Shown: in pieces, positions 16,001 to 25,450 of the stretch
Layout of the letters: each line of letters begins with the position of its first letter
Numbering within the stretch: position 1 is the stretch's first letter
Source of the DNA: Streptomyces sp. NBC_00091
Lineage (GTDB): Bacteria > Actinomycetota > Actinomycetes > Streptomycetales > Streptomycetaceae
DNA: 64,000 bases
Direction of reading: 5' to 3'
Assembly: GCF_026343185.1 (NCBI RefSeq)
Contig: NZ_JAPEMA010000001.1
Location: forward strand, 3,968,001 to 4,032,000
Translations under genes and position numbers: made by a program
The notes under the pieces: generated by a model
Seen by the model: only the letters and a program-made list of their open reading frames with translations
The model's database searches: none
What the model was told of the DNA's origin: nothing

Positions 16001-16910
16001 TCGCCCGGATCCACGGCCGGTTCACGACCTTCGCCGGCGCGGTGCGGATAGCGGAGCGCATGGAGGACTCCTCCATGCACGTGATCATCGACGCGGCGAG
16101 CATCGACACCGGGCTGCGGATGCGGGACGACCACCTGCGGTCCGCGGACTTCCTGGACGCGGCCCGGCACCCGCGGGTGGAGTTCTACAGCGAGCGGTTC
16201 ATCCACCGCAGCGGCAGCCGCTGGGCGGTCGCCGGCGCCCTCACCCTCCACGGCGTCAGCCGTACGGTGACCCTGGACACCCAGTACCTGGGCCACGGCA
16301 CGGGCCTGGAGGGCGAACCGCGGGCCGCCTGCCGGGCCACGGCCGAGCTGAACCGCGGGGACTTCGCCCTGAACTGGCAGTCGATCCTGGCGCAGGGGAT
16401 CGCGGCGATCGGTCCGAGCGTGGAAGTGGAGCTGGACGTACAGATCGTCCACAAGGCGTAGGGCGCGGGTGCCGCCGCCGTCCTACGGGGCTTCCAGCCA
16501 GCCCTCGTACGCGGCGGCGAGCTCGTCCAGCGAGGCGGTGTCGAGCCGTTCCCGGGGGTCCTCGAGGACCACCAGCCACTGGGCGTCCTCGGCGTCGTCC
16601 TCGCCGGCGAGGGCGTCGCGCACCAGCTGGGGTTCCTCCGGGAGGCCGAAGCGGTCGACGACCTCCTGGGCCACCTCCTCGGCGGCGTCGCGGTCGGGCA
16701 GGACCAGTACATGTCGCACGTTCACCCGACCATTCTCGGGTACCCGGCGCGGGGCACCGGGCACCGGGCGAGGGTCGCTGTCAGTGCGGCGTGGGATGCT
16801 GGGGGCGATGGCCACCAGGAAGAATCCCACCGACGATCCGCTCGCCCCGCTCACCCTCGCGGTGGGGCAGGAGGACCTGCTGCTCGACCGTGCCGTACGG
16901 GAGGTGGTGA
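13032..16910 (+). CDS. comEC: ComEC/Rec2 DNA-uptake channel protein; ORF lacks a stop at the expected end
   Basis: The recognisable protein spans about 13032-15440 (800 residues). It has N-terminal hydrophobic helices, a competence domain (LLPGLVVGDTSRVP, LLHLLAVSGSNLTV) with many membrane segments, and a C-terminal metallo-beta-lactamase-like domain with THFHADHVGG and VAHHGSAHQD. ComEC forms the inner-membrane channel for single-stranded DNA and may degrade the other strand. The GTG start overlaps the comEA stop. After SGSGSRMRAF no stop occurs in frame; it stays open through the intergenic region and across the whole yceI gene to 16910. The extra 490 codons resemble no protein, whereas both other frames stop before yceI. 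Loss of the natural stop, or a small sequence error, is likely. Confidence 0.8.
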   Translation: MSGGVGSAGPEAVGREPAGPVDLRLAVPAVAAWGAAALALGVPGGWSAAATGLAVAAAGVLLVLGSGRSQPLRRVGTAAAAALLCAAAGAGVAGLERAGARAGPVARLAGEHARVRAELTVGSDPRVARGGGGGGPPVVVLDAVLTGVTGPDGARTRVETPVRVLAGHPGWARLEPSTRVAVVARLAPARGGERAVALLRPAGDTPPGVTGGPDPVQRLAGVLRAGLREATDGLARDARALLPGLVVGDTSRVPPDLHDAFRATDLLHLLAVSGSNLTVVLYLLIGPPARAQHVERRGLAPRLGLSLRATALCGAALTLAFVVVCRPDPSVLRAAACGAVTLLALATGRRRSLIPALAGAVLLLVLYDPWLARSYGFLLSVLATGALLTLGPRWGDALRRRGMPSRLAEALGAAAAAQAVCAPVVVVLSARVSLVAVPCNLLAELAAGPATVLGFAALAVAPLCMPVAKVLAWCAGVPAGWIAAVARGGARLPGAELPWPGGLRGGLLLGAVTLAVVAFGARFGRRRGACAAVAVLLLIAVLRPPQLTRTLTGWPPPDWSYVQCAVGQGDAAVLTAGPGTAVVVDAGPEPGPVDSCLRALGVSRIPLLLLTHFHADHVGGVPGVLRGRSVAVMQTTTVEEPPAQAALVRRAAAAAGVPVVPAVSGERRRIGQLEWQVLWPSATAPPPEGPNDASVALLVRTAGLTLLLLGDLEPPAQQALLREHPELGPVDVLKVAHHGSAHQDPGLQGRIRPRLAIVPVGAGNRYGHPAPGTLAQLRARGAAVLRTDEDGSVAVSGSGSRMRAFPAGRRPERRGHTGRDHSVCPQPDSMIECVFARAVQVHTARGCTSHVRSPTGDGDGRRCRFAYIRDSDTAAYGAAVELPGTRHGPPAGPPGQVRGHRPDRPTGRQRGDGSLRGVHGGHAGGRVPALRHRRGVRAVPRGDAGGGPGAARHGGDHPRRGGAAAAAAARSLGARPEAFVDRLHRPAHRLRPDPRPVHDLRRRGADSGAHGGLLHARDHRRGEHRHRAADAGRPPAVRGLPGRGPAPAGGVLQRAVHPPQRQPLGGRRRPHPPRRQPYGDPGHPVPGPRHGPGGRTAGRLPGHGRAEPRGLRPELAVDPGAGDRGDRSERGSGAGRTDRPQGVGRGCRRRPTGLPASPRTRRRARPARRCRAVPGGPRGPPATGRPRRRPRRRGRRAPAGVPPGGRSGRRPPGPPPRRRRGRAGPVHVARSPDHSRVPGAGHRAPGEGRCQCGVGCWGRWPPGRIPPTIRSPRSPSRWGRRTCCSTVPYGRW
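15580..16461 (+). CDS. YceI family protein with N-terminal carboxypeptidase-regulatory-like domain
   Basis: 293 aa from ATG 15580. Residues about 25-110 form a beta-sandwich resembling carboxypeptidase regulatory domains (ETDPYGGFTAAMPEGEYRLSV). Residues about 118-290 are a YceI lipocalin-like domain (HSSIGFTARHIGFARIHGRF, DFLDAARHPRVEFYS, LTLHGVSRTVTLD). YceI proteins bind polyisoprenoid lipids in a beta-barrel. There is no signal peptide, so it is probably cytoplasmic, unlike E. coli YceI. The coding signal is strong in this frame and the protein is full length, so the overlapping comEC extension is the spurious one. Confidence 0.9.
   Translation: MFGRRRGMETAGGAGSHTSATLTLPPTARLLSCRVLDTVHQPVRQAKFEVTDPIGRRVVSGETDPYGGFTAAMPEGEYRLSVTAEGYAPFHGATLVGDPAQPGTAEIILDAVEPPLLPQPGHWELDPRHSSIGFTARHIGFARIHGRFTTFAGAVRIAERMEDSSMHVIIDAASIDTGLRMRDDHLRSADFLDAARHPRVEFYSERFIHRSGSRWAVAGALTLHGVSRTVTLDTQYLGHGTGLEGEPRAACRATAELNRGDFALNWQSILAQGIAAIGPSVEVELDVQIVHKA
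16483..16725 (-). CDS. Small acidic protein of unknown function (80 aa)
   Basis: 80-codon ORF reading VNVRHVLVLPDRDAAEEV and so on, with an acidic, helical composition and no membrane segment or cysteine. GTG at 16725 is chosen; a second GTG lies two codons on, and the longer upstream frame runs antisense through holA and is rejected. It sits tail to tail with yceI (21 bp apart) and head to head with holA (82 bp between starts). Streptomyces genomes have a similar small gene here as far as I recall. Function unknown. Confidence 0.65.
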   Translation of the reverse strand: MNVRHVLVLPDRDAAEEVAQEVVDRFGLPEEPQLVRDALAGEDDAEDAQWLVVLEDPRERLDTASLDELAAAYEGWLEAP

Positions 16911-17800
16911 CGGCCGCCCGCGCGACCGACGCCGACACCGACGTACGGGACCTCACCTCCGACCAGCTCCAGCCCGGCACGCTGGCCGAGCTGACGAGCC
17001 CCTCGCTCTTCTCCGAGCGCAAGGTCCTGATCGTGCGCAACGCGCAGGACCTGGGGGCGGACACGGTCAAGGAGGTCAAGGCGTACCTCGCCGCGCCGTA
17101 CGAGGAGATCAGCCTCGTCCTCCTGCACGCGGGCGGGGTCAAGGGCAAGGGCCTGCTGGACGCGGCGCGCAAGGCGGGGGCCCGGGAGGTCGCCTGCCCG
17201 AAGATGACGAAGGCGGCGGACCGGCTGTCGTTCGTGCGGGGTGAGTTCCGGACGTTGGGGCGTTCCGCGACCCCCGAGGCGTGCCAGAACCTGGTCGACG
17301 CGATCGGCAGCGACCTGCGGGAGCTGGCGAGTGCGGCGGCGCAGCTGTGCGCGGACGTCGAGGGCACCATCGACGAGGCCGTGGTCGGCCGCTACTACAC
17401 GGGCCGGGCCGAGGCCTCCAGCTTCACGGTCGCCGACCGGGCGGTCGAGGGCCGGGCCGCGGAGGCCCTCGAAGCCCTGCGCTGGTCCCTCGCGACCGGT
17501 GTGGCACCCGTGCTGATCACCAGCGCGCTGGCCCAGGCGGTCCGGGCCATCGGCAAGCTCGCCTCCGCCCCGCGCGGGGCCCGTCCGGGCGACCTGGCGC
17601 GGGACCTCGGCATGCCGCCGTGGAAGATCGACCGGGTCCGGCAGCAGATGCGGGGCTGGTCGGCGGATGCCGTGTCGGACGCGCTGCGCGCCGTGGCGCT
17701 GGCCGACGCGGGTGTGAAGGGCGGCGGCGACGACCCCGGGTACGCCCTGGAGAAGGCCGTCGTGGCAGTGGCCCGCGCGGCCCGCCCGCAGCGGCGCTGA
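16808..17800 (+). CDS. holA: DNA polymerase III subunit delta
   Basis: 330 aa from ATG 16808. Delta is the clamp-loader subunit that opens the beta sliding clamp. Domain I includes the N-terminal strand LTLAVGQEDLLLDRAVREVV and the clamp-interacting region (SPSLFSERKVLIVRNAQDLG). The AAA+ lid and C-terminal collar (LAQAVRAIGKLASAPRGARPGDLARDLGMPPWKI) follow. As is usual for delta, no Walker A motif is present. It stands alone, convergent with rpsT, and a strong shared terminator separates them. Confidence 0.93.
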   Translation: MATRKNPTDDPLAPLTLAVGQEDLLLDRAVREVVTAARATDADTDVRDLTSDQLQPGTLAELTSPSLFSERKVLIVRNAQDLGADTVKEVKAYLAAPYEEISLVLLHAGGVKGKGLLDAARKAGAREVACPKMTKAADRLSFVRGEFRTLGRSATPEACQNLVDAIGSDLRELASAAAQLCADVEGTIDEAVVGRYYTGRAEASSFTVADRAVEGRAAEALEALRWSLATGVAPVLITSALAQAVRAIGKLASAPRGARPGDLARDLGMPPWKIDRVRQQMRGWSADAVSDALRAVALADAGVKGGGDDPGYALEKAVVAVARAARPQRR

Positions 17801-17837
17801 ACGGCCCGGCAGACGCACGAAGGTCACGCAGACGCGC

Positions 17838-17884
17838 GAAGGCCCCGGTCGCCCCCCTGGGGAAGGGGGATGACCGGGGCCTTC
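17838..17884. terminator. Bidirectional terminator between holA and rpsT
   Basis: GAAGGCCCCGGTC (17838-17850) pairs perfectly with GACCGGGGCCTTC (17872-17884). An inner CCCCC/GGGGG stem extends the structure. It lies between convergent genes and could stop transcription from both sides. Confidence 0.8.
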
Positions 17885-18002
17885 GGCTACTGCTGGTGTG
17901 CACCGCACCCGCGTGGCGAACGCTTCGTGTGCGGCGCGGGGTGCCGGTCCGGAGCGGGAGAGAGGGCCCGCTGGGTCCTTACCGGCGATTCACATCAGGA
18001 GC

Positions 18003-18269
18003 TCAGCCCTGAAGGGAGGCAACCTTGGTGGCCAGCGCCGACTTCTTGTTGGCGGCGGCGTTCTTGTGGATGACACCCTTCGAGACAGCCTTGTCGAGCG
18101 CACGCGCGGCGGCGCGGGAAGCCACGGTGGCCTTCTCGACGTCACCGGCGAGGACGGCCTCGCGGGCCTTGCGGATCGCGGTCTTGAGCGAGGACTTGAC
18201 GGCCTTGTTGCGCAGGCGCGCCTTCTCGTTCGTCTTGTTCCGCTTGATCTGGGACTTGATGTTCGCCAC
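18003..18269 (-). CDS. rpsT: 30S ribosomal protein S20
   Basis: 88 aa, standard bS20 length. It begins [22 protein letters not shown] and continues with the three-helix bundle sequence, including the [20 protein letters not shown] signature. It binds 16S rRNA in the body of the small subunit. It is transcribed alone, divergent from lepA; the 245 bp between the two starts must hold both promoters. Confidence 0.98.
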   Translation of the reverse strand: MANIKSQIKRNKTNEKARLRNKAVKSSLKTAIRKAREAVLAGDVEKATVASRAAARALDKAVSKGVIHKNAAANKKSALATKVASLQG

Positions 18270-18514
18270 GAAAGAGCCTTTTCAGGTTCAGAGTTTGATC
18301 TTCGGATTGTGCCTCGACAGCTGAGAGGGCATACGAGACACAGCTGCCCAGGCTACCAGGCGCGCTCCGACCGGCCCAAACCGAGCGCACTGCCCCGTCC
18401 ATGGGACCATGGGAGCCTGCGTACAGATCCGACATCGCGCGCCGACGAGGGCGACGAGATTCGAACTATCGCTCAGACTTCGTTCCGACCGCGACCCGAG
18501 AATCAGGACACTGC

Positions 18515-20380
18515 GTGCCCGCCATCCCCAGCCACGTGCCCGAGCCGAGCCGTACCGACCCGGCGCTGATCCGCAACTTCTGCATCATCGCGCACATCGA
18601 CCACGGCAAGTCGACCCTCGCCGACCGGATGCTCCAGCTCACCGGCGTCGTCGACCAGCGGCAGATGCGCGCCCAGTACCTCGACCGCATGGACATCGAG
18701 CGTGAGCGCGGCATCACGATCAAGTCGCAGGCGGTCCGTCTGCCCTGGGCCCCCGCCGAGGGGGAGGGCAAGGGCAGCACGCACATCCTGAACATGATCG
18801 ACACGCCCGGCCACGTCGACTTCACCTACGAGGTCTCGCGCTCCCTCGCGGCCTGCGAGGGCACGGTCCTGCTGGTGGACGCGGCCCAGGGCATCGAGGC
18901 GCAGACCCTCGCCAACCTGTACCTGGCGATGGAGAAGGACCTCGCGATCGTCCCGGTCCTGAACAAGATCGACCTGCCGGCCGCCCAGCCGGAGAAGTTC
19001 GCCGAGGAGCTCGCGAACCTGGTCGGCTGCCAGCCCGAGGACGTCCTGCGGGTCTCCGCGAAGACCGGCCTCGGCGTGGACGCGCTGCTCGACAAGATCG
19101 TCGCCACGGTTCCGGCCCCGGTCGGCCCCAAGGACTCCCCGGCCCGCGCGATGATCTTCGACTCGGTCTACGACTCGTACCGCGGCGTGGTCACCTACGT
19201 CCGTGTGGTCGACGGCCAGCTCAACAAGCGCGAGCGCATCCGGATGATGTCCACCGGCGCGACCCACGAGCTGCTGGAGATCGGCGTCTCCTCCCCGGAG
19301 ATGACCCCCTCCGACGGCCTCGGCGTCGGCGAGGTGGGCTACATCATCACCGGCGTGAAGGACGTCCGTCAGTCCAAGGTCGGTGACACCATCACCAGCC
19401 TGAACAACGGCGCGACCGAGGCCCTCGGCGGCTACAAGGACCCGCGTCCGATGGTCTTCTCGGGCCTCTACCCGCTCGACGGCTCGGACTACCCGGACCT
19501 GCGCGAGGCCCTGGACAAGCTCCAGCTCAACGACGCCGCGCTCGTCTACGAGCCCGAGACCTCGGCGGCGCTGGGCTTCGGCTTCCGCGTCGGCTTCCTC
19601 GGCCTGCTCCACCTGGACGTGGTGCGCGAGCGCCTGGAGCGCGAGTTCGGCCTCGACCTGATCGCCACCGCGCCGAACGTGGTCTACCGCGTCGTCCTCG
19701 AGGACGGCAAGGAGGTCACCGTCACCAACCCGAGCGAGTTCCCCGAGGGCAAGATCAGGGACGTGTTCGAGCCGGTCGTACGGGCCACCCTGCTCGCGCC
19801 CTCCGAGTTCATCGGCGCGATCATGGAGCTCTGCCAGCAGCGCCGCGGCACGCTCCTCGGGATGGACTACCTCTCCGAGGACCGCGTCGAGATCCGTTAC
19901 ACGCTCCCGCTCGCGGAGATCGTGTTCGACTTCTTCGACCAGCTGAAGTCCAAGACGCGCGGCTACGCCTCCCTGGACTACGAACCCACCGGCGAGCAGG
20001 CCTCCGGACTGGTCAAGGTCGACATCCTGCTGCACGGCGACAAGGTCGACGCCTTCTCGGCCGTCACCCACAAGGACGCCGCCTACGCCTACGGCGTGCG
20101 CCTGGTCGCCAAGCTGCGCGAGCTCATCCCGCGGCAGGCCTTCGAGATCCCGATCCAGGCGGCCGTCGGCTCCCGCGTCATCGCCCGCGAGACCATCCGC
20201 GCCATCCGCAAGGACGTCCTCGCCAAGTGCTACGGCGGTGACATCTCCCGTAAGCGGAAGCTGCTGGAGAAGCAGAAGGAAGGCAAGAAGCGGATGAAGA
20301 TGGTCGGCTCCGTGGAGGTCCCGCAGGAGGCCTTCATCGCCGTCCTCTCCAGCGACGAGTCCGGTGCCAAGAAGAAGTAG
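18515..20380 (+). CDS. lepA: Elongation factor 4 (LepA) ribosomal back-translocase
   Basis: 621-aa GTPase that binds stalled or mistranslocated ribosomes. G-domain motifs: AHIDHGKST (G1), RGITIK (G2), DTPGHVDF (G3), NKID (G4), SAKTG (G5). The C-terminal EF4-specific domain is complete ([42 protein letters not shown]). The frame is open 114 bp further upstream, but GTG 18515 preceded by AGGA begins the usual actinobacterial N-terminus ([22 protein letters not shown]). It is monocistronic and closed by a strong terminator. Confidence 0.97.
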   Translation: MPAIPSHVPEPSRTDPALIRNFCIIAHIDHGKSTLADRMLQLTGVVDQRQMRAQYLDRMDIERERGITIKSQAVRLPWAPAEGEGKGSTHILNMIDTPGHVDFTYEVSRSLAACEGTVLLVDAAQGIEAQTLANLYLAMEKDLAIVPVLNKIDLPAAQPEKFAEELANLVGCQPEDVLRVSAKTGLGVDALLDKIVATVPAPVGPKDSPARAMIFDSVYDSYRGVVTYVRVVDGQLNKRERIRMMSTGATHELLEIGVSSPEMTPSDGLGVGEVGYIITGVKDVRQSKVGDTITSLNNGATEALGGYKDPRPMVFSGLYPLDGSDYPDLREALDKLQLNDAALVYEPETSAALGFGFRVGFLGLLHLDVVRERLEREFGLDLIATAPNVVYRVVLEDGKEVTVTNPSEFPEGKIRDVFEPVVRATLLAPSEFIGAIMELCQQRRGTLLGMDYLSEDRVEIRYTLPLAEIVFDFFDQLKSKTRGYASLDYEPTGEQASGLVKVDILLHGDKVDAFSAVTHKDAAYAYGVRLVAKLRELIPRQAFEIPIQAAVGSRVIARETIRAIRKDVLAKCYGGDISRKRKLLEKQKEGKKRMKMVGSVEVPQEAFIAVLSSDESGAKKK

Positions 20381-20389
20381 TCCTGTATG

Positions 20390-20429
20390 CGAAACAGGCC
20401 CCCGTGCAGACGCCCGGGGGCCTGTTTCG
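20390..20429 (+). terminator. Rho-independent terminator of lepA
   Basis: CGAAACAGGCCCCC pairs with GGGGGCCTGTTTCG over 14 bp. The last pairs (GAAACA/TGTTTC) put T residues at the 3' side, 10 bp after the lepA stop. Confidence 0.9.
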
Positions 20430-20487
20430 TTATGAATCGGCCGCCGGTTGGCTCTTACGCGCCAGGCGGAGGGCCCCTACTCTGATC

Positions 20488-20504
20488 ACTGGTTACTCGC
20501 CAGT
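20488..20504. promoter_or_regulatory. Candidate operator before the acyl-CoA ligase gene
   Basis: ACTGG-N7-CCAGT inverted repeat, 71 bp before the ligase start, with a GTTAC direct repeat overlapping it. TetR-type regulators of lipid genes often bind such sites; the regulator here is unknown. Confidence 0.3.
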
Positions 20505-20574
20505 TACAAGCCAGAAGTCACTGCCTGAAGTCACTGCCCGATGCAGGCCCTGCCGCGTGGTCCGGAGGACGTCC

Positions 20575-22467
<1,893 letters not shown>

Positions 22468-22625
22468 CGCCTGGCGGCGAGCCGGACGGGGCGGGGCGGC
22501 GGGCCGCCCCGCGAGCCCCGCCGTCCGGGCGGTCGATGCCGTCCGGACGGTCCGCGTCGGCCCTGCCGGGCCCCGCGGGAGGCGCGCCGGGGCGGGCGTG
22601 GCGGCGAGTGCGGGACAATGGCCGT

Positions 22626-23858
22626 ATGCCTTCCGCACTGCCCGATGGTGAACCCATGCCCGAAGACGGCTCGCTGCCGTCGCATGCCCTGGAGGGCGCC
22701 GGGGGGCGGCCGCTGGGGTTCTACCTGCACGTCCCGTACTGCGCCACGCGCTGCGGGTACTGCGACTTCAACACCTACACCGCGACCGAGCTGCGCGGCA
22801 CCGGCGGCGTCCTCGCCTCCCGGGAGAACTACGCCGACACCCTGATCGACGAGGTCCGCCTCGCCCGCAAGGTGCTCGGGGACGACCCGCGCGCCGTGCG
22901 CACCGTCTTCGTCGGCGGCGGCACGCCCACCCTGCTGCCCGCGCGGGACCTCGTACGGATGCTCGCGGCGATCCGGGACGAGTTCGGGCTGGCCGAGGAC
23001 GCCGAGGTCACCACCGAGGCCAATCCGGAGTCCGTGAACCCGGAGTACCTGGCGGAGCTGCGCGCGGGCGGCTTCAACCGGATCTCCTTCGGCATGCAGA
23101 GCGCCCGGCAGCACGTCCTGAAGGTGCTGGACCGCACGCACACCCCCGGGCGTCCCGAGGCCTGCGTCGCGGAGGCGCGGGCGGCGGGCTTCGAGCACGT
23201 CAACCTGGACCTGATCTACGGCACCCCGGGGGAGTCCGACGACGACTGGCGGGCCTCCCTGGAGGCCGCGCTGGGCGCCGGGCCCGACCACATCAGCGCC
23301 TACGCGCTGATCGTCGAGGAGGGCACGCAGCTGGCCCGCCGGATCCGCCGCGGCGAGGTCCCGATGACGGACGACGACGTACACGCCGACCGGTACCTGA
23401 TCGCGGACTCCGTCATGGCCGGGGCCGGGTACTCCTGGTACGAGGTGTCGAACTGGGCCACCTCCGAGGCCGGCCGCTGCCTGCACAACGAGCTGTACTG
23501 GCGCGGCGCCGACTGGTGGGGCGCGGGCCCCGGGGCGCACTCCCACGTGGGCGGGGTGCGCTGGTGGAACGTGAAGCACCCCGGCGCGTACGCGGCCGCC
23601 CTCGCGGAGGGCCGCTCCCCCGGCGCGGGGCGCGAGCTGCTGTCGGCCGAGGACCGGCGCGTGGAGCGGATCCTGCTGGAGCTCCGGCTGGTGGACGGCG
23701 TCCCGCTGTCGCTGCTCGCCCCGGCCGGGCTCGCGGCCGCCGGGAAGGCGCTGGCCGACGGGCTGCTGGAGGCGGCCCCGTACGAGGCCGGGCGCGCGGT
23801 GCTGACCCTGCGCGGGCGGCTGCTGGCCGACGCGGTGGTGCGGGACCTGGTCGACTGA
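22626..23858 (+). CDS. hemW: Radical SAM heme chaperone HemW
   Basis: 410 aa. The radical-SAM cysteines are in PYCATRCGYCDFNTY (CxxxCxxC, about residues 38-45), followed by the FVGGGTPTLL and GMQSARQHVLKVLDRTH motifs and the C-terminal HemN-like domain. It resembles coproporphyrinogen III oxidase HemN, but HemW members deliver heme to respiratory enzymes. The CxxxCxxC without the extra HemN cysteine supports HemW. The ATG at 22626 is chosen; the longer frame upstream is GC-rich and unlike the family. The stop is 29 bp from the convergent ADP-ribosyltransferase gene. Confidence 0.93.
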   Translation: MPSALPDGEPMPEDGSLPSHALEGAGGRPLGFYLHVPYCATRCGYCDFNTYTATELRGTGGVLASRENYADTLIDEVRLARKVLGDDPRAVRTVFVGGGTPTLLPARDLVRMLAAIRDEFGLAEDAEVTTEANPESVNPEYLAELRAGGFNRISFGMQSARQHVLKVLDRTHTPGRPEACVAEARAAGFEHVNLDLIYGTPGESDDDWRASLEAALGAGPDHISAYALIVEEGTQLARRIRRGEVPMTDDDVHADRYLIADSVMAGAGYSWYEVSNWATSEAGRCLHNELYWRGADWWGAGPGAHSHVGGVRWWNVKHPGAYAAALAEGRSPGAGRELLSAEDRRVERILLELRLVDGVPLSLLAPAGLAAAGKALADGLLEAAPYEAGRAVLTLRGRLLADAVVRDLVD

Positions 23859-23886
23859 CCGGGTCCCGCGGGGAGGGTGGGGAGGG

Positions 23887-24501
23887 TCAGGCCGGCCAGC
23901 TGTTGCGCCAGGGCTTGTAGTGCGGGTTGTCCTGGCACTTGTCCATGATCTCGGTCTTGGCGACCTTGTCGACGGGGCAGACCGCGACGATGAAGGACCG
24001 GTCGATGCCGCCGGGGAAGGCCACCTCCACCTGGGAGGCGTACTTGTGGGTGTCGCCGATGGTCTGGTTGACGTCCACACCGCCCGGGGCGTCGATGTAG
24101 TAGTTCCAGCCGCTCTTCCACCACGTCTTGTACAGGTCGTGGTCGTAGCTGGTCGAGACGTACGGGGAGGGCTGGTTGACCAGCACGTACTGCTCGATGT
24201 CGTACTGGCCGTCGATCGGGGCCCTGGGCTTGAAGCCCTCCTCGAAGACGATCTCCGGCCCACGGCCGTCGGAGCGGTAGAGCTGCTTGCAGTTGATCCG
24301 CCAGGACGGGGACGGCGTGATGCGGTCCACGGTGACGGTCTTGTCCGCGGCGGCGAAGAGGTGGTCGGTCACCCGGGGACAGGAGTTCGCCGGGGCGGCG
24401 TGCGCCGCGGTCGAGGCCGAGGCGGAGGCGGGCGGGAGCAGGGCGGCGGCGAGCACGGTCGCGGCGAGGACCGCGCGCTGCCGCAGAGCAAAGGTGATCA
24501 T
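23887..24501 (-). CDS. Secreted mono-ADP-ribosyltransferase, Scabin/pierisin-like
   Basis: 204 aa from ATG 24501 (AAGGGTGG 5 nt upstream; a GTG three codons earlier is possible). An Ala-rich signal peptide (about 1-35) is followed by a single toxin-like catalytic domain. The R-S-E class signature is visible: Arg in LYRSDGRGP (about 76), STS in YVSTSYDHD (116-118), and QxE in SQVEV (Q157, E159). These positions nearly match those I recall for Scabin, which modifies guanine in DNA and nucleotides. Four cysteines (about 41, 71, 175, 189) probably form disulfides outside the cell. No immunity protein is adjacent. Substrate is inferred. Confidence 0.85.
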   Translation of the reverse strand: MITFALRQRAVLAATVLAAALLPPASASASTAAHAAPANSCPRVTDHLFAAADKTVTVDRITPSPSWRINCKQLYRSDGRGPEIVFEEGFKPRAPIDGQYDIEQYVLVNQPSPYVSTSYDHDLYKTWWKSGWNYYIDAPGGVDVNQTIGDTHKYASQVEVAFPGGIDRSFIVAVCPVDKVAKTEIMDKCQDNPHYKPWRNSWPA

Positions 24502-24621
24502 GGAGACCACCCTTGCCCTCCGTGGCCCGCCGTATGCGTACTGTCACCCGGAGGTGGGCGTGTCGCGCGGCCCGCACCATCCCGCCGCCCCGGAGCCCCC
24601 GGGTGCCCGTCGCTCCGCCGC

Positions 24622-25422
24622 TCAGGGCGCCGTCACGAAGTCGATCAGCTCCTCGACGCGGCCCAGCAGCGTCGGCTCCAGGTCCCGGTACGAGGACACG
24701 CGCGACAGGATGTGCTGCCAGGCGGCCCCGGTGTTCTCCGGCCAGCCCAGCGTCCGGCAGACGCCCGTCTTCCAGTCCTGGCCGCGCGGGACCTCGGGCC
24801 ACGCCCGGATGCCCAGCGCGGACGGCTTCACCGCCTGCCAGACGTCCACGTACGGGTGGCCCACGACCAGCACGTCCGGCGAGGTCACCGAAGCCGCGAT
24901 CCGGGACTCCTTCGAGCCGGGCACCAGGTGGTCCACCAGCACCCCCAGCCGGGCGTCCGGGGCCGGGGCGAACTCCGCGACCACGGCCGCCAGGTCGTCG
25001 ATGCCCTCCAGGTACTCCACGACCACGCCCTCGATCCGCAGGTCGTCGCCCCAGACCCGCTCGACCAGCTCGGCGTCGTGCCGGCCCTCCACGTAGATCC
25101 GCCCGGCCCGCGCCACCCGCGCCCGCGCCCCCGGGACGGCCACCGAGCCCGACGCCGTACGGGCCGGCGCGGCGGGCGCCCGCGACGGGCGGGTCAGGGT
25201 CACCACCGCGCCGTCCAGCAGGAAGCCGCGCGGCTCCAGCGGGAAGACCCGCCGCTTGCCGAAACGGTCCTCCAGGGTCACCGTGCCCGCCTCGCAGGCC
25301 ACCACCGCGCCGCAGAAGTCCGTACCCGCCACCTCGACCACCAGGTCGGGGTCGGCCGGCACCTCCGGCACGGCCTTGGCGCGCTTCCACTGCGGGGTCA
25401 GGTCGGGGGAGTACTCACGCAT
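24622..25422 (-). CDS. DUF3097 family protein with TOPRIM-like motif
   Basis: 266 aa from ATG 25422 (begins MREYSPDLTPQWKRAKAVPEV). The N-terminal 85 residues form a beta-rich domain (VVEVAGTDFCGAVVACEAGTV). The central part contains IYVEGRHDAELVERVWGDDLR and later VLVDHLVPGSKE, resembling the E...D-x-D metal-binding layout of TOPRIM domains. DUF3097 is an actinobacterial family with no established function that I know of. It lies in line with the metallo-beta-lactamase gene (28 bp downstream of it), so the two may form an operon. Confidence 0.85.
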   Translation of the reverse strand: MREYSPDLTPQWKRAKAVPEVPADPDLVVEVAGTDFCGAVVACEAGTVTLEDRFGKRRVFPLEPRGFLLDGAVVTLTRPSRAPAAPARTASGSVAVPGARARVARAGRIYVEGRHDAELVERVWGDDLRIEGVVVEYLEGIDDLAAVVAEFAPAPDARLGVLVDHLVPGSKESRIAASVTSPDVLVVGHPYVDVWQAVKPSALGIRAWPEVPRGQDWKTGVCRTLGWPENTGAAWQHILSRVSSYRDLEPTLLGRVEELIDFVTAP

Positions 25423-25450
25423 CCGGCCGACACTAGGAGAGCCCGCGCCC

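Noticed and set aside
15440..16910. C-terminal 490 codons of the comEC frame as a real domain
   Set aside because: Arg/Gly/Pro-rich with no recognisable motif; overlaps yceI, which has a full, well-conserved reading frame.
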